DNA from: Bradyrhizobium sp. 164
GTDB taxonomy: Bacteria > Pseudomonadota > Alphaproteobacteria > Rhizobiales > Xanthobacteraceae
Assembly (NCBI RefSeq): GCF_023073715.1
Contig: NZ_JADPKA010000069.1
Coordinates: 1-64,000 of the forward strand
Reading direction: 5' to 3'
DNA: 64,000 bases
The notes under the pieces are model-generated. The model searched no databases. It was not told the DNA's origin and worked only from the letters and a program-made list of their open reading frames with translations. Positions 16,945 through 25,624 of this stretch are shown here, piece by piece. A program made the translations under genes and the position numbers. Each line of letters begins with the position of its first letter. The first letter of the stretch is position 1.

Positions 16945-17894
16945 GATCCTGGTTTCCGAGCCAGGTCGGAAATCTTGATGGATTTGGGGATCAGGCCCAG
17001 CGCGAAGAACGCGTCGGCAACCTGCTGCTGGTCGGCGATGACGGCATCGGTGATCGGCTTGACGCCGTAGGCCTGCCGCTTCAGCGCCACTTCGACCACG
17101 GGGACCGACAAGCCGATCGACGGCGCGAGCTGCTCGGCCACCGCATGGATGTCGCCCCTGGCCCAGTCGTCGACCGCGCTCAGCTCCGTGAGCACGGTGT
17201 CGACGATCTTCGGGTTGGCTTCGAGGAATTTCTTGGAGGAGAAATAGAACTGGTAGTTGGCGACGATGTCGGTGCCGTCGGCCAAGGTGCGCGCACCGGT
17301 GGCCGCTTCCGCTGCGGCCTGGAATGGATCCCAGATCACCCAGGCATCGACCGCGCCGCGCTCGAACGCGGCGCGTGCATCGGCCGGCGCCAGGAACACC
17401 GGCTCGACTTCCGAATATTTGACACCCGCCTTCTCCAGCGCCTTGACCAGAAGATAGTGGACGTTGGAGCCCTTGTTCAGCGCGACCTTCCTGCCCCTGA
17501 GGTCGGCGACCGACTTCAGCGGGCTGTTCCTCGGCACCAAGATCGCTTCGCCCTTCGGCGCCGGCGGCTCATAGGCGACATACTGGATCGGGGCGCCGGC
17601 GGCCTGCGCGAAGATCGGCGGAGCTTCGCCGGTGTTGCCGAAGTCGATTGCGCCGACATTGAGCGCTTCGAGCAGCGGCGGACCGGAGGGGAATTCGGTC
17701 CACACCACCTTGTAGCCATCGGCGGCGAGCTTCGGTTCCAGCGTGCCCTTGCTCTTGAGCAGCACCAGCTTGCCGTATTTCTGATAGCCGATGCGGATCA
17801 CCTTGTCCTGCCCGTAGGAGGTGCCGACCGCGGCGGCGACGATGCCGATCGACAGCACGATGGCCGCGATCAGACGCTGAATGATACGCCTCAT
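16941..17894 (-). CDS. ssuA: Sulfonate ABC transporter substrate-binding protein SsuA (paralogue 1)
   Basis: A 317-residue periplasmic binding protein with a Sec-type signal peptide (RRIIQRLIAAIVLSIGIVA). The mature part has RIGYQKYGKLVLLKSKGTLE, SGPPLLEALNVGAIDFGNTG and DAWVIWDPFQAAAE, diagnostic for the SsuA/NrtA-like fold. ATG 17894 is chosen because AAAAGG lies 7 nt upstream. Its stop overlaps ssuD by 4 nt. It is paralogous to the next gene upstream. Confidence 0.92.
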   Translation of the reverse strand: MRRIIQRLIAAIVLSIGIVAAAVGTSYGQDKVIRIGYQKYGKLVLLKSKGTLEPKLAADGYKVVWTEFPSGPPLLEALNVGAIDFGNTGEAPPIFAQAAGAPIQYVAYEPPAPKGEAILVPRNSPLKSVADLRGRKVALNKGSNVHYLLVKALEKAGVKYSEVEPVFLAPADARAAFERGAVDAWVIWDPFQAAAEAATGARTLADGTDIVANYQFYFSSKKFLEANPKIVDTVLTELSAVDDWARGDIHAVAEQLAPSIGLSVPVVEVALKRQAYGVKPITDAVIADQQQVADAFFALGLIPKSIKISDLARKPGS

Positions 17895-17931
17895 GTTCAA
17901 ACCTTTTGAAATGGGAGAGTGGTGGGCACGA

Positions 17932-18882
17932 TCAGGCTGCCGGGTTGCGCCAGACGATGTCGCGGATGACGATCGGCTTCGGGATCAGGCCGAGCTTATG
18001 AAAGCGGTCGGCGACGCCCTGCTGGGTCGCGACGATGTCGTCGGTGACGGGGCCGACCACGAAGTTCGCGCGGTTGGCGGCGACGGTCTGGATGTCCAGC
18101 GGGACGCCGGTGATCGCGGCAAGCGATTTGGCGACCTCGTCGCGGTGCTGCTCGGCCCAGTTACCGGCCGCGGTCGTCACATCGACGATCTGTTGCAGGA
18201 CCACTCCGTGGTTCTTCGCGAACTCGCGGTTCGCGATGTAGAAGGAGTTGGTCTTGGTAACCTCGCGCGAATTGATCAGGATGCGGCCGTTCTGCTTGGT
18301 CTCACCGATCGCGAAATACGGATCCCAGATCGCCCAGGCCTCGATGCTGCCATTGGCAAAGGCGGGGCCCGCGTCCGGCGGGGTCAGATAGACCGGGGTG
18401 ATGTCAGCATAGGTGAGCCCCGCCTTCTCGAGCGTCTGCACCACGACGTTGTGCGCGCTGGACCCCTTGGTGAAGCCGATGCGCTTGCCCTTCAAGTCGG
18501 CGATCGTGCGGATCGGGGACTCCTTCGGCACCAAGATGCCCTGGCCGTTGGTGATGGGTTGGCCGGCGGCATAGACGATCGCGGCGCCCGCTGCCTGGGC
18601 GAACACCGGCGGCGAGTCCCCGACCGAACCAAAGTCCAGGCTGCCGACGTTCATCGCCTCCATCATCGGCGGGCCCGAGGAGAACTCGATCCATTTCACC
18701 TCGATGCCTTGCGGAGAAAAATGTTTCTCCAGGGCGGCCTGCTGGCGCGCGATGACGAGCACGCCGGTCTTCTGGTAACCGATGCGAATTTCCTTCACTG
18801 CGCCTTGCGCATTGGCGCGCGAGACGAAGGCAGCAGCGGCTGCAGTTCCGGCAGAGAGTTTCAAGAAGTCGCGACGATGCAT
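17932..18882 (-). CDS. Sulfonate ABC transporter substrate-binding protein SsuA (paralogue 2)
   Basis: A 316-residue binding protein with a Tat-like signal (HRRDFLKLSAGTAAAAAF), unlike the Sec-type signal of its neighbour. The mature part has RIGYQKTGVLVIARQQAALE, SGPPMMEAMNVGSLDFGSVG and EAWAIWDPYFAIGE, aligning along its length with paralogue 1. ATG 18882 has GGGAGC upstream; the longer frame start is unlikely. It is the first gene of the minus-strand ssu operon. Two binding proteins probably widen the range of sulfonates taken up. Confidence 0.9.
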   Translation of the reverse strand: MHRRDFLKLSAGTAAAAAFVSRANAQGAVKEIRIGYQKTGVLVIARQQAALEKHFSPQGIEVKWIEFSSGPPMMEAMNVGSLDFGSVGDSPPVFAQAAGAAIVYAAGQPITNGQGILVPKESPIRTIADLKGKRIGFTKGSSAHNVVVQTLEKAGLTYADITPVYLTPPDAGPAFANGSIEAWAIWDPYFAIGETKQNGRILINSREVTKTNSFYIANREFAKNHGVVLQQIVDVTTAAGNWAEQHRDEVAKSLAAITGVPLDIQTVAANRANFVVGPVTDDIVATQQGVADRFHKLGLIPKPIVIRDIVWRNPAA

Positions 18883-19254
18883 TCCAAGCTCCCGGCCGCG
18901 TGCGGCCGTCATTCATTCAGGTCTCGTGAATGATGGGGCGCGCTACGAAAGCTGTCGAGACGCTCAGGAAAATAGCGATGCGAACACTGCGCGTGCGGCG
19001 AAGCGCGTGATTAATCTTTCAAGCGGCGGAGCGAATGAAGATGGAATTTTTCTGCACGCGGATGTGAAGGCCGCGCGGGTTCGGTCTCGAGACTCGCGGC
19101 CGGAACCAAAACCGCAAAAACAACCCCATGCACAGTAGCCAGGGCGTGCGAAAACAATGACTTACGCATTATCCGAAGTTCGTTTGACTCGTCGGGCAAA
19201 ACAGGAGCAAGATGGCATCATGGCGGGGCTCGGGATGGAGGGGCCCCGGCCGAC
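18883..19254. other. Upstream region of the ssu operon
   Basis: This 372-bp gap should contain the ssu promoter. A short inverted repeat, CATTCA / TGAATG, lies at about 18913-18935, close to the start of the operon, and could be an operator. A 62-codon open frame on the minus strand has poor codon statistics and no ribosome site, so I do not call it. No other feature is seen. Confidence 0.4.
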
Positions 19255-20421
19255 CTAATGAAGCCAATTGACCGGCAAATTCTGCAGGCCGCGGAACGCC
19301 CAGCCGACGATCCGCACCTCCTCGTCATCGGCGATCTCGAGCTGCCCCGCGCGCGCGAACACGGTCGGCAGCGCGACGTCGGCGATCATGGCGCGCGAGG
19401 CCCAGGCGCCGGCGCAGAAATGCGGACCGGCGCCGAAGGCGACGCTCTTGGATGTGTCTCGTCTCACGTCGAACTGGTCGGCGCGCTCAAAATGCTTCTC
19501 GTCGCGATTGGCCGAGCCGAACATCAGGAACACGCGCTCATCGAGCTCGAATGACACGTCGCGGATGCTCCACGGCTTTGCGATGCGCCGCGGCGACATG
19601 CCGATCGGCGAAATCCAGCGGGCATATTCCTCGAACGCTTGCAGCCAGGACACTTCGCCCTTGCGCACGAGATTGAGCTGCTCGGGATGGGTCAGCAGCG
19701 CCCATACCGTGCCGGCGATGGCCTTGCGCGGCTCGTTCTGGCCGCCGGAGATCGCGAGTTTCACATTTGCGCGCACGCTCTCCATCGGCATGCCGGAGGC
19801 GAGGAGCACGCCGAGAATGCTCTGGTCCGGATGCTTGCGCATCACCGGCAGGATGTCGTCGATCGCGGCATCGATGCCCGACGTCGCGGCGTGGCAGCGC
19901 GCCTCGATCGCGGGATCGCCGGCATAATTGGCGATGCCCTCGATCATGCCCTGCGACCACGCATCCATGTCCTGAAAGCCGATATTGGTGAGGCCGGTGA
20001 TCGACTTCAGGCACTCGCCGGAGAAGGGCAGCGCGAAATCGCGCATGAGGTCGATCCGTCCCGGTTCGATGCGATCGATGATGCGGTCGGCATGGGCCTG
20101 GAACTGCGCGGTCCAATGCGCCTTCACCGTCTTCGGCGACACCGTCGGAAACATGGCGCGGCGCTCGACCTGGTGCGCCTCGCCGTCCTTTCGCATCATG
20201 TTATGGCCCATCAGCCGGTTCATCAGACCTGCGGGCTGGTGCGAGGAGAACACGTCGATCTGCTTCTCGGAAATCGAGATGTCGTCGCGGCTCGTCAGCA
20301 ACGTCGAGCCGAGCTGCGGCACGAAGGCAATCGGCGCCTCCTTGCGCATTGTCGCGAGCATCGGATAGGGATCGGCCCAGAATGCGGCCGGGTCGATGTC
20401 GATGCGCGGCGCGGTGCTCAA
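19255..20421 (-). CDS. Cytochrome P450
   Basis: A 388-residue soluble bacterial P450. The heme-thiolate signature FGAGPHFCAG places the ligand at Cys336. The ExxR motif of helix K is EYAR in FEEYARWISPI. The helix I region reads AISGGQNEPRKAI, lacking the usual acid-Thr pair AGxDT and having Asn-Glu-Pro-Arg instead. I start at TTG 20421 (MSTAPRIDIDP), which has GGGAGCG four bases upstream; an upstream extension to 482 residues looks non-coding. Substrate and redox partner are unknown and no ferredoxin gene is adjacent. Confidence 0.85.
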   Translation of the reverse strand: MSTAPRIDIDPAAFWADPYPMLATMRKEAPIAFVPQLGSTLLTSRDDISISEKQIDVFSSHQPAGLMNRLMGHNMMRKDGEAHQVERRAMFPTVSPKTVKAHWTAQFQAHADRIIDRIEPGRIDLMRDFALPFSGECLKSITGLTNIGFQDMDAWSQGMIEGIANYAGDPAIEARCHAATSGIDAAIDDILPVMRKHPDQSILGVLLASGMPMESVRANVKLAISGGQNEPRKAIAGTVWALLTHPEQLNLVRKGEVSWLQAFEEYARWISPIGMSPRRIAKPWSIRDVSFELDERVFLMFGSANRDEKHFERADQFDVRRDTSKSVAFGAGPHFCAGAWASRAMIADVALPTVFARAGQLEIADDEEVRIVGWAFRGLQNLPVNWLH

Positions 20422-20753
20422 ACTTCGCTCCCTTGCTATGTGCCTGCCAAGGTTAGCGCCTTCAGGAGCCGCCGTCTGTCCCCAGCGATTGGGACAGGCG
20501 GCCTCAGGACGTGTCTTCAAGAGTCGAGTACGCGCGGGTGCGATGGCGAAGCCCGCATTGTCCACAACATCGGACATAAGCGAATGTTCGTTGAGGGCCA
20601 AAAGCGGGACTAGTTTAATGCTCTGCATTTCGAGTTGCAGCGCCAGCGGACCTTCAGGCCGATATGATCTAACCGCAAAGGAAGACAGACTCGACTTGGC
20701 CACGCGCTTTCCAATAGGCTTCTCCTTTCCAATTATAACTAGCGGGGAGCGAA
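20422..20753. other. Intergenic region between divergent P450 and a small gene
   Basis: No gene or strong repeat is seen in these 332 bp. A TATAAC hexamer near 20735 could be the -10 element of the small gene that follows, but no convincing -35 partner is present. Confidence 0.3.
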
Positions 20754-20945
20754 ATGGCTGAAAGAATCAATGTCGAGGTTACCGGCAAATCGCAGTTTGA
20801 AGTCGCCTACGACATGGCGAGATACATACTAATCAATATGGAAGGTCGTCAGGTGAAGAGCATAAAGCGGCAAGAGCTCTTGCATTTGGTAGCTGACTGC
20901 ATCGAGACCTTGCGCGGCATCAAGGTCAGGGAGATTATCAGCTAA
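20754..20945 (+). CDS. Small hypothetical protein
   Basis: A 63-residue soluble protein with GGGGAGCG well placed before the ATG. It is predicted mixed alpha/beta, with a hydrophobic helix FEVAYDMARYILINME and a second helix LLHLVADCIETL. No family is recognised. GC is lower than in the flanking housekeeping genes. It opens the accessory-like region. Confidence 0.55.
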   Translation: MAERINVEVTGKSQFEVAYDMARYILINMEGRQVKSIKRQELLHLVADCIETLRGIKVREIIS

Positions 20946-21084
20946 AGGCTTGCACTCCTGCAGCGACCGTCCACCCGCATTTCGCAAAATTTCGTGGGCG
21001 GCCTTGGAGAGCGCTTTCGGTCGAGACAGCTATGGGTCCATGAGCCGACATCGCTCAATCAAGCGGCGGTACTTATCAGGCTCC

Positions 21085-21507
21085 TTAGCGGCCGTAGGGG
21101 AAGCAGCGATTGCGATCGAGTGTGAGACCGAAATGTGCTCCCAGTGCAGCGATGGCCGCGTCTTGCTGAGGATAGGGATCGGCATTGGATGCGGCAACGA
21201 TGATGATCCGGAACCCGCCGCGATCCTTGCCGCCGGGTGGCAGCATCGCTGTAGTCAGTGCATTGCCCTCCCTGTCGCGCAGCGTGAGGAAAAGCGGCAT
21301 CTCTCGCTGTACATGGGCCTCGAGGCCGATGTCGCGCTCGATCGCGTTGGGCCGCTCGGGACGCCAGGACTCGACTGCCTTCTCCCGCTCGCGGCGGAAA
21401 TATTTCTCAACTGTGTGGTCCATCAGGCGCGACTCATGCATCGCTTCACCTTCCGTCTCGATACGGAACCAGGTCTTGCCCTTCGGTGCGTCGCAAACAT
21501 ACTGCAT
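21085..21507 (-). CDS. Hypothetical protein
   Basis: A 140-residue soluble protein without a signal peptide. It begins MQYVCDAPKGKTWFRIETEGEA. The C-terminus has FRIIIVAASNADPYPQQDAA followed by ALGAHFGLTLDRNRCFPY. A central helical, charged region (VEKYFRREREKAVESW) is visible. Codon use is that of a real gene. I do not recognise a family. It stands alone between two small plus-strand genes. Confidence 0.6.
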   Translation of the reverse strand: MQYVCDAPKGKTWFRIETEGEAMHESRLMDHTVEKYFRREREKAVESWRPERPNAIERDIGLEAHVQREMPLFLTLRDREGNALTTAMLPPGGKDRGGFRIIIVAASNADPYPQQDAAIAALGAHFGLTLDRNRCFPYGR

Positions 21508-21690
21508 TTCGCCCGTCCTGCGATCGCCGCAATTCTAGGGCGGCGGGCCTGTAAAGCCAATATGAGACTGGCTCCCGTGTATAGAGCTTCACGATCAGAG
21601 GGGCTAAGAGTTCTTGATTGGACGTTGAAGTTCTAGTGAGCCCAAACAATACTAGGTCGATCGGAATAATCCTCTTCAAGGAGCTTCCAG

Positions 21691-21900
21691 ATGCCTGACA
21701 TAAGGGAAAAGCAACGCGAAGCCCGCCGGAAGATCATTCGCCAATGGGCGAAGCTTCCGAAGGATAAACGCCAGTCTTTGGAGGGGATTTCTGAATTCGC
21801 CAGGACCGCCGCTCAGCAGAACGAGAACGCATTCATTCGCAGTCGTCGCGATCCGTATCAGAAGATCATGGGATGGCTATTGCCGCGTGCTCATCTCTGA
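21691..21900 (+). CDS. Small basic hypothetical protein
   Basis: A 69-residue highly charged protein (REKQREARRKIIRQWAKLPK) with a strong AAGGAG ribosome site ten bases before the ATG. It is probably all-helical. No transmembrane segment or known motif is seen. Basic character could mean nucleic-acid binding, but that is only a guess. Confidence 0.55.
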   Translation: MPDIREKQREARRKIIRQWAKLPKDKRQSLEGISEFARTAAQQNENAFIRSRRDPYQKIMGWLLPRAHL

Positions 21901-22377
21901 ACGAGTGAATCCTCTGCACATCCTTCCAAGACGAAACCGGGTTCTTCAGCTTGACCCCGTGTGGCGAACAGCCCGCACGATTTAGGGAGCAAACCATGCA
22001 TCTTGTCGCAACGACATTGAGCGCGATTTTGTGAATCCGATCAGGCGACGCCCGATTTCCGTTTAGGGTCAACCGCGCCAGTTTTCGCCCGATCTCTATC
22101 AGCTCCGGTGGCATGGAGGTGATAGGCGCATTTCGTCGCGTAGGGCCAGACTCGGTCCTGCAGGGCTGTACTTGCTGCAGTCCGGTCTTCACTAAAAGCT
22201 GATCCTCGGTCCGATCAAGGAGCCGCGCTATCCCGTCATTTTTCGAGAGGGGAGGCCCCTTGGTCTCACGCAGCGGACGCGAGTCGGCTTCCGTGGCCGA
22301 CAGACCTACGTTTCAGTTGCTGCCTCCGCCCGTTTGGGCGCGAAAGCCGGTCACGACGAACTTCTCTCGGGTAGGCG
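21901..22377. other. Intergenic region, no gene called
   Basis: This 477-bp gap has a minus-strand open frame at 21866-22192, but its codon use is poor and no ribosome site is visible. The stretch TTTAGGGTCAACCGCGCC resembles the degenerate GGGTCA-containing sequences found in other gaps of this region. I see no promoter or RNA gene. Confidence 0.4.
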
Positions 22378-22878
22378 CTATTTTCCACTCGGCGCGTTCC
22401 CCGTTGTAGTCGCCGTGGTCCCCGCTTGTTGCGGCTGCGGCGGCGGTGCCTTAGGAGCCGACGTCAGCATACGAATTTTCCATTGCCCATTCTCACGAAC
22501 ATCAAGAGCAGTCCAAATCGCGTTTATTTCTAGGGGATCGCCTTTCTCACTCTTTCCAGTAATGTGAGCTTCGCCAGTTGACAGAGCCATGTTTTCTGAC
22601 AATGGCTGAACTTCGGTCACCTTTACCTCGAGGCGATTAAGTCCAGCTTTGAAACCGTCCTCATAAAACTTGGTATTATCGGGCTCAATTCCATTCTGAG
22701 TAACACGCAGGTAGTTCTTCGTATAAAGTGCCGTAATCCCGGCAGCATCTTGTTTGTTGAAGTGCTGCTCGTATGCTGAAGCCATCTTCCCAATTTCCTC
22801 CTTGAGATTTTGATCTGCTGCAGTAGCAGGAATTGCTGACAGCAATAATGAGAAACATACAGCTCCAAATGTGCGCAT
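22378..22878 (-). CDS. Secreted DUF4440 / NTF2-like protein (1)
   Basis: A 166-residue protein with a signal peptide (MRTFGAVCFSLLLSAIPATAA). An NTF2-like cone-shaped domain follows: EEIGKMASAYEQHFNKQDAAGITALYTKNYL, then GEAHITGKSEKG and GQWKIRMLTSAPK. This order matches DUF4440/SnoaL-like proteins. The C-terminal 25 residues are Pro/Gln/Thr-rich. Members of this fold include isomerases, dehydratases and pure binding proteins; no catalytic set can be assigned. It is one of three secreted NTF2-like genes within 4 kb. Confidence 0.7.
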   Translation of the reverse strand: MRTFGAVCFSLLLSAIPATAADQNLKEEIGKMASAYEQHFNKQDAAGITALYTKNYLRVTQNGIEPDNTKFYEDGFKAGLNRLEVKVTEVQPLSENMALSTGEAHITGKSEKGDPLEINAIWTALDVRENGQWKIRMLTSAPKAPPPQPQQAGTTATTTGNAPSGK

Positions 22879-23110
22879 GATGTTAGCTCCCTGCTGTTGA
22901 TGCCTCCCTAGAATAGAGGATGGAGACGAGGCTTACCTCCGTCCTCCTAAGCAACGCCGATCACGCGGTCGCCCGGTTTCGAGGAACAGGTCCTGTCAGT
23001 ATTACGGTTGGTACACCTCGGGCGCACTAGCGCCGACCTGACTCATCCTGATGATCGCGAAGTGACGTTGGCTCCTGCGCCAATATAGCTCAACACAGCG
23101 ATGTCGGCCA
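22879..23110. other. Intergenic region upstream of NTF2-like gene 1
   Basis: This segment holds the presumed promoter of the minus-strand gene ending at 22378. No small gene, terminator or RNA is visible. It runs into the dispersed repeat at 23111. Confidence 0.3.
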
Positions 23111-23211
23111 TGGGGTCACATGCTGAAGCGTAGAGACTTCACAGCCCTAATCCGCTCTCCACCTGAAAGGAGACGGTCGTTGAATGGTCGGGCGAGGCAG
23201 CTACGGACCAA
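23111..23211. repeat. 101-bp dispersed repeat E (copy 1)
   Basis: The segment starting TGGGGTCACATGCTGAAGCG is repeated at 32483-32583 in the same orientation with about six mismatches in 101 positions. Both copies contain an open stretch MLKRRDFTALIRS, which resembles the start of Tat-type signal peptides but is not followed by a gene. It may be a mobile-like or relic sequence. Confidence 0.85.
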
Positions 23212-23280
23212 GGACAGTCGCCAACCTACCTCGCTTTCAGATTGTTCCGCTCCCTGTAACTGAACTTGGGCTTGCATAGG

Positions 23281-23760
23281 TCAGTGTGGAACGCGCGAGG
23301 TCGTGTGCAGGACCATTAGCCAGCGGCCGCCGCTCATTTCGAATATGTTCGTGGTCAAAGCCATGAAGGTTGCGGCCTCGCCGGTTTTCAGTTTGCCTCG
23401 AATCTCCTCGAGACCTACGACCCAGGCGACGTTTTCATTGATGCGAATTTGCGGGTCCTGCATCGACACCGAGATTTCGGCAAAGCGGTCAAACGTCGCT
23501 TCCCAACTCTGCCTCACAGCGGCCCAGCCGATGATCGGCGTTTTGCTTGCAGGATGAACCGCGACCACATGTGGTTCGTGCGCCCAGATCATGTCCATCG
23601 CCGCGATGTCACGCGCAGACAATGCCTCATCGAAGGCGTGATTGGCGGATGTGATCGCCGCGCTCTCCGTGCCGGCTGCGGCGCTTGGCGCGGGCGGGCT
23701 GAGCGCGAGGGTGATGAAACTGAGTGTTGCGGCAATCATACGGATCAGCTTGTTCGGCAT
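23281..23760 (-). CDS. Secreted SnoaL/NTF2-like protein (2)
   Basis: A 159-residue protein with a signal peptide (MPNKLIRMIAATLSFITLAL...SAAAG). The mature domain has ITSANHAFDEALSARDIAAMDMIWAHEPHVVAVHP, then GWAAVRQSWEATFDRF and GGRWLMVLHTTSRVP. This layout matches SnoaL-like/DUF4440 proteins. ATG 23760 is chosen because AAGGAGGGC precedes it. It is divergent from the AraC regulator with a 118-bp gap, so it is a likely target of that regulator. Confidence 0.75.
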   Translation of the reverse strand: MPNKLIRMIAATLSFITLALSPPAPSAAAGTESAAITSANHAFDEALSARDIAAMDMIWAHEPHVVAVHPASKTPIIGWAAVRQSWEATFDRFAEISVSMQDPQIRINENVAWVVGLEEIRGKLKTGEAATFMALTTNIFEMSGGRWLMVLHTTSRVPH

Positions 23761-23878
23761 GGTGAAGCCCTCCTTGTGCATACGAGAGCGTGCCGTATCG
23801 CATTGCGCATAGCTAGGTCAGTCTGGTACCGTCAGATGATCAAAATCGGACAGTCGGCCATGCGGCGCGAGATTCCTG

Positions 23879-24769
23879 ATGAAGCCCATTGAAGGGGTCC
23901 ACTACTTCAACAGGCGCTTCCCAAAATTGGGAATCGAGCCGCTCGCGTTGTCGGAATTGTTCAGGCGCGTGCCGCCCGATCATTTTGACCACCCGCAACG
24001 TCCTGCCTTTCATCTTTTGATGCTATTCTCATCGGGGGCGACGACGCATTTCCTCGACTTCGAGCGTTTGCGCTGCACGGCGGGGACGCTTCTGCATGTT
24101 CGCCCAGGCCAGGTGCAGCAGTTCGTGCCCGGCGCAGAGGTGGAGGCAACGGTCGTTCTCTTTACGCCCGAGTTTGTCCTGCCCGATGAGGCGGCGAACC
24201 ATCCGCTGGTCCGGGGCTCGGCGCTCGATCATGCGGCGGCAAGTGGAGCGATCAACCTCGATGCGGATTCATACGGGCGAGTTTGCGCCGGGTGTGCCGC
24301 GATAATTGATGAGTACAAATGTAGCGATGGCTCGACGACCTGCGCAAACATCTTGCAGCACCAGCTTCACGTCCTGCTCTTGCAGATCGCTCGCTGCTCG
24401 GACCGGCACGAAGCTCCGTTGCTCTCGAGTTATCATCGGACAGTCCGGCACTTTCTCACGGAGGTCGAAGCCCACTTCATGCGGACGCGCCGTGTCGAAG
24501 ACTATGCCGACAGGCTCGGCTGTTCAACCAAAGCGTTGCGTCGCGCCTGCGTTGCGGTGCGTGGTCTTCCGCCCAAGATGATGATCGAGGAGCGCGTGAT
24601 CCTCGAGGCGAAGCGGCTTATTGCGTACACACCGTGGCCTATCGAGGCCATTGCCGAGACCGTCGGATTCGGCGAGGCAACGAACTTCGTGAAATTTTTT
24701 TGTCACCATGCAGGGATGACTCCATCGAAATTCCGGATGCGGTTTCCAGGCCGTAGCCGACCGGAATAA
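23879..24769 (+). CDS. AraC family transcriptional regulator
   Basis: A 296-residue regulator. The N-terminal half is a cupin-like ligand domain (PAFHLLMLFSSGATTHFLDF, HVRPGQVQQFVP). The C-terminal half, about residues 190-290, has two helix-turn-helices: VEDYADRLGCSTKALRRACV and PIEAIAETVGFGEATNFVKFF, ending HHAGMTPSKFRMRF. It lies divergent from the secreted SnoaL-like gene, the normal arrangement for an AraC activator and target. The inducer is unknown. Confidence 0.88.
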   Translation: MKPIEGVHYFNRRFPKLGIEPLALSELFRRVPPDHFDHPQRPAFHLLMLFSSGATTHFLDFERLRCTAGTLLHVRPGQVQQFVPGAEVEATVVLFTPEFVLPDEAANHPLVRGSALDHAAASGAINLDADSYGRVCAGCAAIIDEYKCSDGSTTCANILQHQLHVLLLQIARCSDRHEAPLLSSYHRTVRHFLTEVEAHFMRTRRVEDYADRLGCSTKALRRACVAVRGLPPKMMIEERVILEAKRLIAYTPWPIEAIAETVGFGEATNFVKFFCHHAGMTPSKFRMRFPGRSRPE

Positions 24770-24810
24770 AAAAGGTACCAGACTGGCACCTGAGCATTCA
24801 ACAAAAGAAG

Positions 24811-24905
24811 TCCAATGTCCGGTCAGGGTCAAAGACGGCCTTGGCCAGCTTGCATGACCCTGTTCGGGTCACCTTCAGGAAGTAGACCTCGCGGCGCTCT
24901 GAGCT
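24811..24905. repeat. Degenerate dispersed repeat F (copy 1)
   Basis: The order CAATGTCCGG...GGGTCAAAG...CCTTGGCC...CTGTTCGGGTCACCTT...CTCGCGGCGCTCT is shared with 27097-27184 at roughly three-quarters identity by eye. It is non-coding in both places. Fragments such as TTCGGGTCA also appear in other gaps of the 20-34 kb region. Confidence 0.6.
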
Positions 24906-25001
24906 AAGGGCCCGGACACCAACAGGACGATGCCAAAGACATGACAGCTTGTCAGTTGTCATAGTCCGGCGCGTTTTAGCCTTGCATTGATCCCCGCTAC
25001 C

Positions 25002-25295
25002 TCAATCCATCCCGCCAATGACGCCAAGAAACGAACCGCCGAAGAAAGAGGTAACAAGCATCATGAGATAGGTCGTCGCGGTGGGACCAAGTTCTGGCTC
25101 GTGTTGAAAATGATGAAATCCGAGCAGCCCCAGCAGACAAAACCCCGCGCAGATTGTCGGCCAAAGCGCTCGCCGCCGTGCTGCGAGCCGCTGGGCCGGG
25201 GTAGCCCACTGAGGCTGGGATAGATTTCTGGATCGACGAAGCGATACCGCGGCACTCACGACGACGACGATCAGACAGGCAGTGAGGAAGTACAT
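25002..25295 (-). CDS. Small multi-pass membrane protein
   Basis: A 97-residue protein with three hydrophobic segments: YFLTACLIVVVVSAAVSL, TICAGFCLLGLLGF and TTYLMMLVTSFFGGSFLGVIGG. A basic loop lies between the first two (RRSRNLSQPQW, ARRRAL). AAGGA precedes the start. No family is recognised. It sits in a sparsely coding stretch. Confidence 0.5.
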   Translation of the reverse strand: MYFLTACLIVVVVSAAVSLRRSRNLSQPQWATPAQRLAARRRALWPTICAGFCLLGLLGFHHFQHEPELGPTATTYLMMLVTSFFGGSFLGVIGGMD

Positions 25296-25624
25296 CAGAC
25301 ACTATCCTTAACGCCAACCGTGGGCATCTCGAAGGCCATAGGCCGAGCCAATAGCGTGAATTAATTGCCACAATCCTAAAGCGATAGAGAAAAACGTCAC
25401 TCGCATCGGAGTGCTAAGCGTTCGGCTCAGCTCCCGAAACGGGACTTCGCAGCCGTCTGAGCAAAGGTCAGCGACGGGCCAAGAGGCGACATTAAAGATT
25501 CTGCTTGGACACCGCAGGGACGCATTCGGCGTGTCAATCGATCCAGAGAGATCGCAACGCCGCGCGAAAACGTGATCTCGCTGTCCAGCAAGAGAAGTGC
25601 AACTTGAAGCGCGATGTAGCGGAC
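25296..25624. other. Intergenic region, nothing identified
   Basis: In 329 bp I see no gene with a ribosome site, no RNA and no strong repeat. GACGGGCCAAGAGGCGACATT near 25474 resembles sequences in other gaps (for example near 27205 and 31440) and may be part of a decayed repeat. Confidence 0.35.

Noticed and set aside
21866..22192. A 108-codon minus-strand frame
   Set aside because: No ribosome site, atypical codon use, overlap with the plus-strand gene at 21691, and presence of degenerate repeat-like sequence.
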